Source of the DNA: JADJOY01 sp046331705 [NCBI: bacterium]
GTDB lineage: Bacteria; JADJOY01
Direction: 5' to 3'
DNA: 64,000 bases
Assembly: GCA_046331705.1 (NCBI GenBank)
Contig: JAXLQJ010000003.1
Location: 62,001-126,000 of the forward strand
Under the pieces are notes generated by a model. The model saw only the letters and a list, made by a program, of their open reading frames with translations, searched no databases and was not told the origin of the DNA. Shown piece by piece: positions 8,500 through 17,449 of this stretch (within the stretch, counting starts at the first letter, position 1; every line of letters starts with the position of its first letter). The position numbers were made by a program, and so were the translations under genes.

Positions 8500-10098
8500 T
8501 CAGCGTCCCAGCGCGCGCTGTGCCACCGACAGCATGTTCTTGTTGGTGAGCGCGCTGGCGCAGAGCACACCGCCCATGAGCGCGCCGCCCACGCCGGCGG
8601 AGCACACGTCTTGCCCGGTGAGGTAGAGGCCCGGAACGCTGGTGCGGGGCCTGAGCCTTCGCTCCTGGAACCGCCGCGGATCGTGGTCGAGACCGTAAAG
8701 CTCGCCCCGCTCCCAGGCCGCGAAGTGCTGGGTGGTGAGCGGCGTGGAGAGCTCGCCGTGGATCACGTGGCCTTCGGCCTGGGGAACCCAGCGATAGAGC
8801 TGCGTCAAGAGGCGCTCGGTGAAGCGCTGCTTGAGCGCTTCGTACTCGTCACCGCGATGGTGCCAGCGCGAATCGCGCCAGCGCTCGAACCAGGCATACG
8901 GCGCGAGCGTGATGACGTCGATCGTCGAGCGGCCGGGATGACGTTGGGTGAAGCTCGGATCCTTCGCCGCGGGAAACGACACGTACACCACGGGGAACGG
9001 CGCTTCCGGGTCGGCGACGAACGCATCCACGTTCCGCTCGTGATGCTCGTCCGGGTAGAGCCACAGATTGGCCTTGGGCAGCTCGAGCTCCTCGGCGGTG
9101 CGATCGAGCCCGAGGTAGAGGCACATGTGGCCGACGCTGCGCGTGAGCCCGGCGATCGCCTCGCGCTCGCGCGCCGGCACTTCGGCGCCGAGAAGTCGGC
9201 CGAAGGTGTTGTGCGCGCCGGCGTCGCTCACGATCACCGGCGCCCGAAGCTCGCGGCCGTCCTCGAGGCGCACGCCCGCCGCGCGACCGCCCTCGACCAG
9301 GATGCGCTCGACGACGGCGCGCACCACCACCGCGCCGCCACGCTGCTCGATGGTCGGCACGATCGCTGCCGCGAAGCGGCTCGCTCCGCCCACGGGGAAG
9401 AAGCCGCCGCGCAGGTAATGGCCGGCAACCATCGCATGGATCGCGAAGCTCGAGCGCGCGGGCGGCAATCCGTAGTCGCCGAACTGGCCCGTCAGCACCG
9501 AGATCAGCTTCTGGTTGGAGGTGATCTCTTCCAGCACCTCGCGCGTGGTACGCGCCGCGAGACGCTCGAGCTTGCGACGCATGAGGCCGCCCACGAGCGC
9601 CGCCGCAGGCGCAGGAATGGCGCGCTCGGCGAAGTAGAGCATTCCCGCCCGTTGCGCTTCCGCGACCCGGTCGAGGTAGCGCTCGATGGCGGCACGTTCG
9701 CCGGGAAACCGTGCGGCGAGCCGCTCGACGAAGTTCTCGCGTCCGGCGGCGAAGTCGTAGACCTCGTCGCCGAGGACGATGCGATCGTAGACCTCGCCCA
9801 TCGACGCCCACTCGATCGGCTCGGCAGCGATGTCGTCGAGCACCACGCGCATCGGCGCCTTGGGATGACCGACGTCGCCGATGTAGTGCACACCCACGTC
9901 CCACTCGAAGCCATTGCGGTGGAAGGTGTGCGTGAAGCCACCCGCGGTGTAGTGCTGCTCGAGGACCAGCACCCGCTTGCGCGCGTGCTTGGCGAGCAAG
10001 GCCGCTGCGGCGAGCCCACCGATTCCCGAGCCGATCACGATCGCGTCGTACGAGCCTGCCGGCTCGAAGCGACGATACGGCGTGCCGATGGACGTCAT
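8500..10098 (-). CDS. FAD-dependent oxidoreductase, CrtI/retinol-saturase (all-trans-retinol 13,14-reductase) type
   Basis: The 532-residue protein has an N-terminal dinucleotide-binding motif (DAIVIGSGIGGLAAAALL) and Glu-Gln after beta-2 (LVLEQHYTAGG). A C-terminal FAD motif (GLYLTGQDVCSAGVGGALMGG) is typical of carotenoid isomerase and retinol saturase relatives. It should reduce, isomerise or desaturate a polyene or other hydrophobic substrate. There are no carotenoid synthesis genes nearby, so lipid or sterol-like substrates remain possible. The start at 10098 has GGGAGG 9 bp upstream; the frame upstream of it looks non-coding. Confidence 0.8.
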   Translation of the reverse strand: MTSIGTPYRRFEPAGSYDAIVIGSGIGGLAAAALLAKHARKRVLVLEQHYTAGGFTHTFHRNGFEWDVGVHYIGDVGHPKAPMRVVLDDIAAEPIEWASMGEVYDRIVLGDEVYDFAAGRENFVERLAARFPGERAAIERYLDRVAEAQRAGMLYFAERAIPAPAAALVGGLMRRKLERLAARTTREVLEEITSNQKLISVLTGQFGDYGLPPARSSFAIHAMVAGHYLRGGFFPVGGASRFAAAIVPTIEQRGGAVVVRAVVERILVEGGRAAGVRLEDGRELRAPVIVSDAGAHNTFGRLLGAEVPAREREAIAGLTRSVGHMCLYLGLDRTAEELELPKANLWLYPDEHHERNVDAFVADPEAPFPVVYVSFPAAKDPSFTQRHPGRSTIDVITLAPYAWFERWRDSRWHHRGDEYEALKQRFTERLLTQLYRWVPQAEGHVIHGELSTPLTTQHFAAWERGELYGLDHDPRRFQERRLRPRTSVPGLYLTGQDVCSAGVGGALMGGVLCASALTNKNMLSVAQRALGR

Positions 10099-10431
10099 CG
10101 CTGGCTGCCTCCCGGCAAGCGAGGATAGCGGTCGCGGCCGCCCCCGGCTCGTCTCGATCCGGCTCCGGCGAGGAGCCTGCTGCGCGTCGTGCTTCGCACC
10201 GCGCCAGGATCCTCGCTCCACGTCTTCTCGGGGGTCTCGCGAGATCCCCGCCCGAGCAAAGGCGCGACTTCTCCGGGGCCCCACCGAGTCGACCGGCTGC
10301 GCTCGGCGGGCGCCAACGGCGTCGTGCGCTTCACCGCGGGTGCGACACCGCCCGTCGGCGCCGACCGAGAGCGGCGCCGCCGGCGCGCGGGCTCCAGCGC
10401 GATCCGCGGGAGAGACGGTTCGAGGGCGCGC
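10099..10431. other. Intergenic region (333 bp) with no recognisable gene
   Basis: This lies upstream of the FAD oxidoreductase gene and downstream of the repeat lipoprotein gene, both on the minus strand. It should hold the oxidoreductase promoter; its Shine-Dalgarno is at the 10099 end. Open frames here lack protein-like composition. I see no convincing terminator with a T tract. Confidence 0.5.
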
Positions 10432-12603
10432 TCAGGGCGCGCTCGACCCCCAGTTGTCGATGTTGCCGCTCTCGAAGTCGTCGGCGAACACGTACCAGCC
10501 CTTCATCCGCTGGATGAAGATCTCCTCTTCGTCGTTCACCAGGGTGCCGGTGTTGTCGTCGCCGCCCCAGACCACCAGGAACTGACCGTTGGCGGCGTTG
10601 GCCGCGACCGCGACCTCTTGCGTCTGGTACGTGGTGTTGCCGAGCCCGCCTGCATCGGAGACACGCTCGTCGTTCGGGCCCGCGCCCACGATGGTGCCGG
10701 TCATGCGCTGGGCGAAGACCTCCCACTCGTTGTTGACCATGCCGTCGACGGTGTCCTCGCCGGACCAGACCGCCATGTATTCGTCGTCGATCGGGTTGTA
10801 GACGACGTCCGGCCCCCACATCACCTGGTACGTGGCATCGCCGACGCCGCCTGCGTCGCTCACGCGATAGTCGTTGCTGCCGAGGCCGCCGAGGGCTGCG
10901 TCCATGCGCTGCGAGAACACCTCGAACTCGTTGTCGACGAGCCCACCGACGTCGTCGTCACCCAGCCACACCACCAGGTATTGGTTCGCTTTCGGGTTGT
11001 ACGCCACGGCCGGCGCGTACGCCCCGTACGTCGGATCACCGGTGCCGCCCATGTCGCTCACGCGAGCGTCGTTGGTGCCGACGCCACCACCGAACTGATC
11101 CATGAGCTGGGCGTAGATCTCGAACTCGTCGTCGACCAGCGAGCCGCTGTCGTCGTCGCCCGTCCACACGATCAAGTACTCCAAATCCTCGGTGTTGAAG
11201 GTCACGTCGGGCTGGATGGCGTCGTAGGCGGGGTCGCCGGTTCCACCCATGTCACTGATGCGCAGGTTCGAACCGACCGGAACACCGGTCGAGTACACGC
11301 GCTGTGCCCAGATCTCGTTCTCCTCGTCCACCAATCCACCGGTGTTGGTGTCGCCGTCCCACACCACCAGGTACTCGTCCGGGCTGGGGTTGTAGGTGGC
11401 GGATGGTCGGTTCGCGTCGTAGTCGCGGTCGCCGTCCGGCCCCATGGTGCTGATCCGGAAGTTCCCGCCGTATTGGGGGAAGAGGTATGCGTCGACCACC
11501 TGACCCCAGATCTCGAACTCGCCGTCCACCAGGTCGCCGTCGGGGCTGTCTGCCGACCACACGACCAGAAACTGGCCGTACGTGGAATTGAAGGCGATCG
11601 CCGGATCGTGGGCCTTGTAGTCCGCGGTACCGGTGCCGCCCGCGTAGCTGATGCGGACGTCGCTGTAGCCGGTCTGGCTGCCGGAAGCGGTGATGACCTG
11701 GCCGAAGATCTCGGTCTCCCCTTCCACGAGGCCGCCCGTCGAGTCGTCGCCTTCCCAGACCACCACGTAGGTGTCGTTGATGCTGTTGTACGCCACCGCC
11801 GGCTTGAAGGCGTCGTAGGCCGGATCGCCGTTGGGGCCCATGTCGCTGATGCGCACGTCGTTGCTACCGATCTCCGGATCGATCGTGACCGGATAGGCGG
11901 CGCTCGCCAGCGCGGCGCCGTTCACCACCAAACGCGTGGCGGTTGCCGAGACGTCGAAGCTGCACGGGATCACGCGGCCGTCGGCGTCGAAGACCCGGGC
12001 GTCGCCGAGCCACACCTCGGCGCCATCGCCACGCCACTGCCAGCGTTCGGGGCCGCGCTCGTGACGCCCGCCCGAGCGAATCGTTCCCGTGACGACGAGA
12101 TCGCCGCCGGCGAGCGGTAGCGCGCTCGGCACCACGAAGCGCTGCTCGAAGGAGTTGGTGTCGAACCGATACTCCTCCCGCACGCGGCCGCGGTCGTAGC
12201 GGACGTTTCCGTCGACTGCGCGGACCGGCGTCACGGGCTCGATCGCAACCAGCTCGGCGCCTGCCGACGAGCGCACGCTCGCCAAGGTCCACCGCCAGTC
12301 GGGCGCGCCGCGCACACCCCACACGCGCACGCCGTCACTCGTGAAGTCCACCGTGCGCCGCGGATGCGAGAGCCGCAGCCCGCCGGCGATCGGCTCGACG
12401 CGATTCACCGCCAGGCGCGCGGCCGCCTCGCGATCAGGCCTGCCGCGTGCGTCCGGTGCGCTCGCTGGGTCCGGAAGCGTCGGTGAGCGTTCGACGATCC
12501 GCTCGTCGGCCCGCGAACGCTCGCTCGTGCGAGCACCACTCGCCGAGCAACTGCTCAGCGTGACCAGAATCACCAGGCCGGTGGCGACGCGGCGCAGATC
12601 CAT
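10432..12603 (-). CDS. Lipoprotein with seven ~65-residue repeats (probable seven-bladed beta-propeller) and shared C-terminal tail
   Basis: The 723-residue protein begins with a lipoprotein signal peptide (lipobox LSSC) and then a roughly 200-residue N-terminal domain of unknown type. Seven consecutive repeats follow, each with [DV][VA]R[IV]SD.G, then YN......[YF]LVVW.GDD..G.LV..E.EI..Q. Aromatic/Val-Val-Trp strands in seven copies suggest one closed propeller. The end is FADDFESGNIDNWGSSAP, the tail shared with three other proteins here. It has a strong GGAGG before ATG 12603. The role is unknown; a surface-exposed binding or structural protein is plausible. It lies next to the subtilisin-like protease, which carries the same tail. 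Confidence 0.75.
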   Translation of the reverse strand: MDLRRVATGLVILVTLSSCSASGARTSERSRADERIVERSPTLPDPASAPDARGRPDREAAARLAVNRVEPIAGGLRLSHPRRTVDFTSDGVRVWGVRGAPDWRWTLASVRSSAGAELVAIEPVTPVRAVDGNVRYDRGRVREEYRFDTNSFEQRFVVPSALPLAGGDLVVTGTIRSGGRHERGPERWQWRGDGAEVWLGDARVFDADGRVIPCSFDVSATATRLVVNGAALASAAYPVTIDPEIGSNDVRISDMGPNGDPAYDAFKPAVAYNSINDTYVVVWEGDDSTGGLVEGETEIFGQVITASGSQTGYSDVRISYAGGTGTADYKAHDPAIAFNSTYGQFLVVWSADSPDGDLVDGEFEIWGQVVDAYLFPQYGGNFRISTMGPDGDRDYDANRPSATYNPSPDEYLVVWDGDTNTGGLVDEENEIWAQRVYSTGVPVGSNLRISDMGGTGDPAYDAIQPDVTFNTEDLEYLIVWTGDDDSGSLVDDEFEIYAQLMDQFGGGVGTNDARVSDMGGTGDPTYGAYAPAVAYNPKANQYLVVWLGDDDVGGLVDNEFEVFSQRMDAALGGLGSNDYRVSDAGGVGDATYQVMWGPDVVYNPIDDEYMAVWSGEDTVDGMVNNEWEVFAQRMTGTIVGAGPNDERVSDAGGLGNTTYQTQEVAVAANAANGQFLVVWGGDDNTGTLVNDEEEIFIQRMKGWYVFADDFESGNIDNWGSSAP
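10500..11862 (-). repeat. Seven degenerate ~195-bp coding repeats
   Basis: These encode the seven propeller-like units of the lipoprotein. They are clear at protein level (RISD.G, VVW.GDD and LV..E.EI motifs in every copy) but well diverged in nucleotide sequence, so this is an old internal amplification rather than a recent tandem array. Confidence 0.7.
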
Positions 12604-12935
12604 GGCATCCCCCTCCGGGGCCACGACGCGCGCCGGATGGCGCGACGACGCGCCCCTTCGGATCTGCCTGGAATTCTCGTGCCAGGCGTCGTCGGCGCGA
12701 CCGCACCGAGGCGCGCGGTCGGCGAGCCTGCGACGCGGGCGCGCGCTCGCGCACGCCGCCTGACTCGGCAATTCCGCGTTCGCGTGCGCTCGATCGCGCG
12801 GCCGCGCGGCCGCGTGGCGCGACGGACGCCCATTGCGTGGGCGTCGCGAGCGACACCAAGCCGCGACTCGATCGCGGCTCGACGGGTGGGCGGTGGGTGG
12901 GCTCGGTAACCGAGCGGGAAGTGCGCGCTCGAGGG
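12604..12935. other. Intergenic region (332 bp) with no recognisable gene
   Basis: Spacer between the protease gene and the repeat lipoprotein gene, both on the minus strand. It contains the lipoprotein Shine-Dalgarno (GGAGGGG just upstream of 12603) and several GGCCGCGCGGCC-type short palindromes around 12798-12815 that could form a hairpin but lack a T tract. No gene seen. Confidence 0.45.
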
Positions 12936-14858
12936 TCAGGGCACCGAGGAGCCCCAATCCAAGACGTCGCCCTCCTCGAATCCGTCGGCGAAGAGCCAAT
13001 CGGCAGCGCGCTCCACGGCGTGATCGCCCCGCACCAGTCCGTGCCCGCTCTCGAAATCGACTCCCGCCGCGCCCATGTTCTCGGCCGTGCTCTCGAGCAG
13101 GTGGTAGACCTGCACCGGCGGCAGGCTCGAGTTCTTCTGACGCACCAGCGCCGCCAATCCCGCGGCATGCGGCGCCGCCGCCGAGGTGCCGAAGAAATTC
13201 GGCGAGGTGTCGAGGTCGCTGCCGTCACCCGGATCGCTGATGTCGGAGCCGCCGAAGAAGGTCGTGTTGGTGCCGTCCGGCGCCACGAGATTCGGCTTCT
13301 GGCGCACCACGTTGATGGGATTGTCGTTCAGATCCCAGAGCGTCGGGGTGCCGCCGATCGAGGAGAAGCTCTCGAGCACGGCCGGGCTGGTGCCGAACGG
13401 CGGCGTCTGGAAGTAGAACGCCGCGCCCATCGAGCGCGCCCCGCGCGCGTTGGCGTGGCCGTAGCTCGACGCGGTGTTGGTGGCGTACTCGTTCACGACC
13501 ATCGACGATCGGAAGTACGTGTACTTGAGCAAGGCCGGCGCCGATCCCTGGTGCACGCTGATCGCGATGTTCGCCAGCGTCGCGCCTCCACCGTTGCTGA
13601 TGCCCATGATCTCGATCGGGTCGCCGCCGACGTTGGCCGTGTGGATGCCGATCACCGGGCTGGTGGGCGGATCGAGGTACAGCCAGAAGTCGAGGTCCGA
13701 GGTCGCGCCGGCCCCACCGCTCGCGGACGCGTAGGGCGAGCTCCACTGAAGCACGATCTGTGTCGTGCCGTTCGGGATCGTCACCTTCTGGTAGACGTCG
13801 ACGCCCGGACCGGGATCGAAGTCGTGGCCGATGTCGTTCTGGTAGCCGAACGGCAATCCTGCCGGCGACGTCCCGCTGGAACGGAAGGGTGCGTCGTAGG
13901 CCTGGCGCGCCTGATTGCCCGCCGAGGAGAAGTACGGGACACCCGCGGCGACGACCTCGTCGACGGCTTGGGCGATGATCCCGTCCTGGAACATCGGCTC
14001 GGCGAAGTAGATGACGTCGTCGTTGATGACGTCCGCGCCCGCGGTATTCGCCAGCGCGAGGATGCCGGCGGCGAACGCCGCCTGGCCGCCGTTCGCCGTG
14101 TTGAAGGCCTGCGCGGCGCCGGGCGCCACGTCGGCGATCAGCTCCATCATGCCGCGGCCCTCGTCCGTCTGACCGGAGCACGAGGGCGCCTCCGCCAGCA
14201 CCGTGACGCCCGCCGGCAGATCGCCCGAGGTGACTCCCGCCGGCGCGCCGCCCAGGCAGTTGTAGCTGTTCGAGAGCGTACCCACGACCATGCCGGCCCC
14301 GGTCACGCTGCTCGCCGGGCGGGCCACGTCGGTGCGCATCGCCTCGTCTCCCTGGCTGAGCACCGAGCCGGTGTTGGTGGTGTGGTAGGCGGGTCGCGCG
14401 AAGCGCAGCGCGCTGGCGTCGGCCATCGCCAGCAGCGCCGCCACGGGCATGCGCCCCGACACCACGTGCCGGTAGCGGGCCACCTGCCCCATTCCCAGCG
14501 CGGCGAGCTGCGTGCGCAGGCGCCCGCCCTCACCCGCCGCGGCGACCGCGTCGATCACGACCCCGTTCTCGTCGAGATCGAGCATCGTGTTCGCCGAGCG
14601 GAACGGCCCTGCCGCGTGGCTCTGCTGGAAATCTCGATGTTCCAGGTAGAGCGCCAAGAGGTCCGGGCCGAGCTTGCGGCCCGGACCGGAGTCGGTCACC
14701 AGATCCGTGCGCGCGCTCGTGAGCGCCGTGAGCGCGGGAGCGGCCACCGCTTGCTGCGCTCGTGACGCGATCGGAAACGCGAGGCAGGTCGCGGCCGCCA
14801 TCGTCGTGAGCGCGAGGCGCCGCCTGCGGGAACGATTCACCGAAGTCGCAGCTTCCAT
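12936..14858 (-). CDS. Secreted subtilisin-fold (S8-like) serine protease with atypical active site and shared C-terminal tail
   Basis: The 640-residue protein has a signal peptide with cleavage near residues 33-35 (SRA-QQA) and a prodomain-like region. The subtilase core ends with the Ser motif GTSAAAPHAAG (Ser559). The normal catalytic Asp position reads LSNSYN (Asn197), and there is no HG(T/S) His motif. Instead TDEGRGMMEL (Asp232-Glu233) appears, as in some divergent S8-like proteins, so the catalytic set may be Glu/Asp-based as in sedolisins, or the enzyme may be inactive. Between the core strands lies a jelly-roll-like insertion (about residues 330-450). The tail is FADGFEEGDVLDWGSSVP. 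GAGGAG precedes ATG 14858. Confidence 0.75.
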   Translation of the reverse strand: MEAATSVNRSRRRRLALTTMAAATCLAFPIASRAQQAVAAPALTALTSARTDLVTDSGPGRKLGPDLLALYLEHRDFQQSHAAGPFRSANTMLDLDENGVVIDAVAAAGEGGRLRTQLAALGMGQVARYRHVVSGRMPVAALLAMADASALRFARPAYHTTNTGSVLSQGDEAMRTDVARPASSVTGAGMVVGTLSNSYNCLGGAPAGVTSGDLPAGVTVLAEAPSCSGQTDEGRGMMELIADVAPGAAQAFNTANGGQAAFAAGILALANTAGADVINDDVIYFAEPMFQDGIIAQAVDEVVAAGVPYFSSAGNQARQAYDAPFRSSGTSPAGLPFGYQNDIGHDFDPGPGVDVYQKVTIPNGTTQIVLQWSSPYASASGGAGATSDLDFWLYLDPPTSPVIGIHTANVGGDPIEIMGISNGGGATLANIAISVHQGSAPALLKYTYFRSSMVVNEYATNTASSYGHANARGARSMGAAFYFQTPPFGTSPAVLESFSSIGGTPTLWDLNDNPINVVRQKPNLVAPDGTNTTFFGGSDISDPGDGSDLDTSPNFFGTSAAAPHAAGLAALVRQKNSSLPPVQVYHLLESTAENMGAAGVDFESGHGLVRGDHAVERAADWLFADGFEEGDVLDWGSSVP

Positions 14859-14959
14859 CGTACGGTTCTCCTCGGTTTCGCGTGGCGCCGGTGGGCGAAG
14901 GCGCGCACGCGGTCCAGCTTGGCCCATTCGCGGCGCGTGAGAAACCATGCTTCCGCCGC

Positions 14960-16055
14960 TCAGCAGATCCGCGGAAGCTGCTCGCCGCTCAGCATGTCGA
15001 CCACTCGGTTCGAGCCGATCGCGCTCGTGAGCGTGACCAGGGCCGCTGGATCGGCCTCGACCGAGCCGATGCGCGCGGCGCCCACGCTCACCGGATGGGC
15101 GCGCAAGATCGCCAGCGCACGCTCGGCGTCGGCAGGCGCCACGATGGCCACGAACCGCCCTTCGTTGGCGACGTAGAGCGGATCGAGGCCCAGGATCTCG
15201 CACGCCGCCCGTACGTCCTCGCGAACCGCGATGGCGCGCTCGTCCACGTGGAGGTGGAGGCGCGCGTCGCGGGCGATCTCGACCAAGGTGCTCGCCAGCC
15301 CGCCGCGGGTGGGGTCGCGCAGGCAATGCACCTCGACGCCCGCCTCGAGGAGCGCGAGAACCGGCGCCGCGAGCGGCGCGCAATCGCTCTCGATCTCCGA
15401 CTCGAACGCGAGCCCCTCGCGCACCGCCATGATCGCCATGCCGTGGCGGCCGACGTCGCCGCTCACGAGGATGGCGTCCCCGGGACGCACGCTCGACGGC
15501 TCGATCGCGAGCTCGGTCACGGGCACGCCGATGCCCGCGGTGTTCACGTAGAGGCCGTCCGCCTTGCCGCGATCCACCACCTTGGTGTCGCCGGTCACCA
15601 CCGCCACACCCGTCGCGCGCGCGGCCGCCGCCATCGACTGCACGATCCGCCACAAGGTCTCCATGGGGAGACCTTCCTCCAAAATGAAGCCGACGCTCAG
15701 CGCCCGCGGGCGCGCACCGCACATCGCCAGATCGTTGACCGTGCCGTTCACCGCCAGCGTGCCGATGTCGCCGCCCGGGAAGAAGAGCGGTCGCACCACG
15801 TACGAGTCGGTGGTGAGCACGACGCGCGGCGAGCCGAGCGCCAGCGTCGCGCCGTCGTGGCGCGGTCCCATCGCCTCGGCGCCGAAGCCGCGCACGAAGA
15901 TCTGCTCGATGAGCTGGTGCATCAGCCGCCCGCCGCCGCCGTGCGCCATGAGCACGCGCGGGTACTGGTCGATCGGCAGCGGACAGCTCAGCGCGAAGCT
16001 CGCGGGTGCGGCGCTCGCGGGCGCGGCGGACTCGGTTCCGCCAGCGCGCTCGTCG

Positions 16056-16066
<11 letters not shown>
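14960..16066 (-). CDS. hypE: Hydrogenase maturation protein HypE (thiocarboxamide dehydratase)
   Basis: The 368-residue protein is in the PurM-like ATPase fold: [13 protein letters not shown] at the N-terminus, [18 protein letters not shown], and [10 protein letters not shown]. It ends in PRIC, the C-terminal cysteine that HypF carbamoylates and HypE dehydrates to thiocyanate for the Fe(CN)2CO centre of [NiFe]-hydrogenase. The N-terminus is about 25 residues longer than usual, so a later start is possible. It overlaps hypD by 11 bp and ends the hyp operon. Confidence 0.95.
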
Positions 16067-17176
<1,110 letters not shown>

Positions 17177-17180
<4 letters not shown>

Positions 17181-17431
17181 GCCGGCGGGTCCCCGAGCTC
17201 CTCGAGCTCACCCATGGTCTTCAGGTACGCGAAGACCTCGAGCGCCTGGGCCTCGTCGATGGTGTTGAGCGCGATGCCAACGTGGACGAGCACGTAATCG
17301 CCCACCTTCGCCTCCGGGACGCAGACCAGGTTCACCGGCTTCACCACGCCCGCGAAATCGACGCGGCCGCTTCGCATCCACGCGTCGTCACCCTCGATGC
17401 TCACGATCCGGCCCGGCACGGCGAGACACAT
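17177..17431 (-). CDS. hypC: Hydrogenase maturation chaperone HypC
   Basis: The 84-residue protein begins MCLAVPGRI, with the essential Cys2 that holds the iron precursor and contacts the hydrogenase large subunit. It has the usual beta-barrel pattern ([13 protein letters not shown]). It is the HypD partner and is co-translated with it through a 4-bp overlap; hypF ends 18 bp upstream. HybG or HupF would be equivalent names. Confidence 0.95.
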
Positions 17432-17449
17432 GGAAATCGTCCTTTCCGC

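Noticed and set aside
8500-10098. Carotenoid biosynthesis locus
   Set aside because: Only one CrtI/retinol-saturase-like enzyme is present, without crtB, crtE or cyclase genes, so a carotenoid pathway cannot be claimed.
12798-12815. GCGCGGCCGCGCGGCCGCG as a terminator
   Set aside because: It is self-complementary but lacks a T tract and lies mid-spacer; such palindromes are expected by chance at this GC content.
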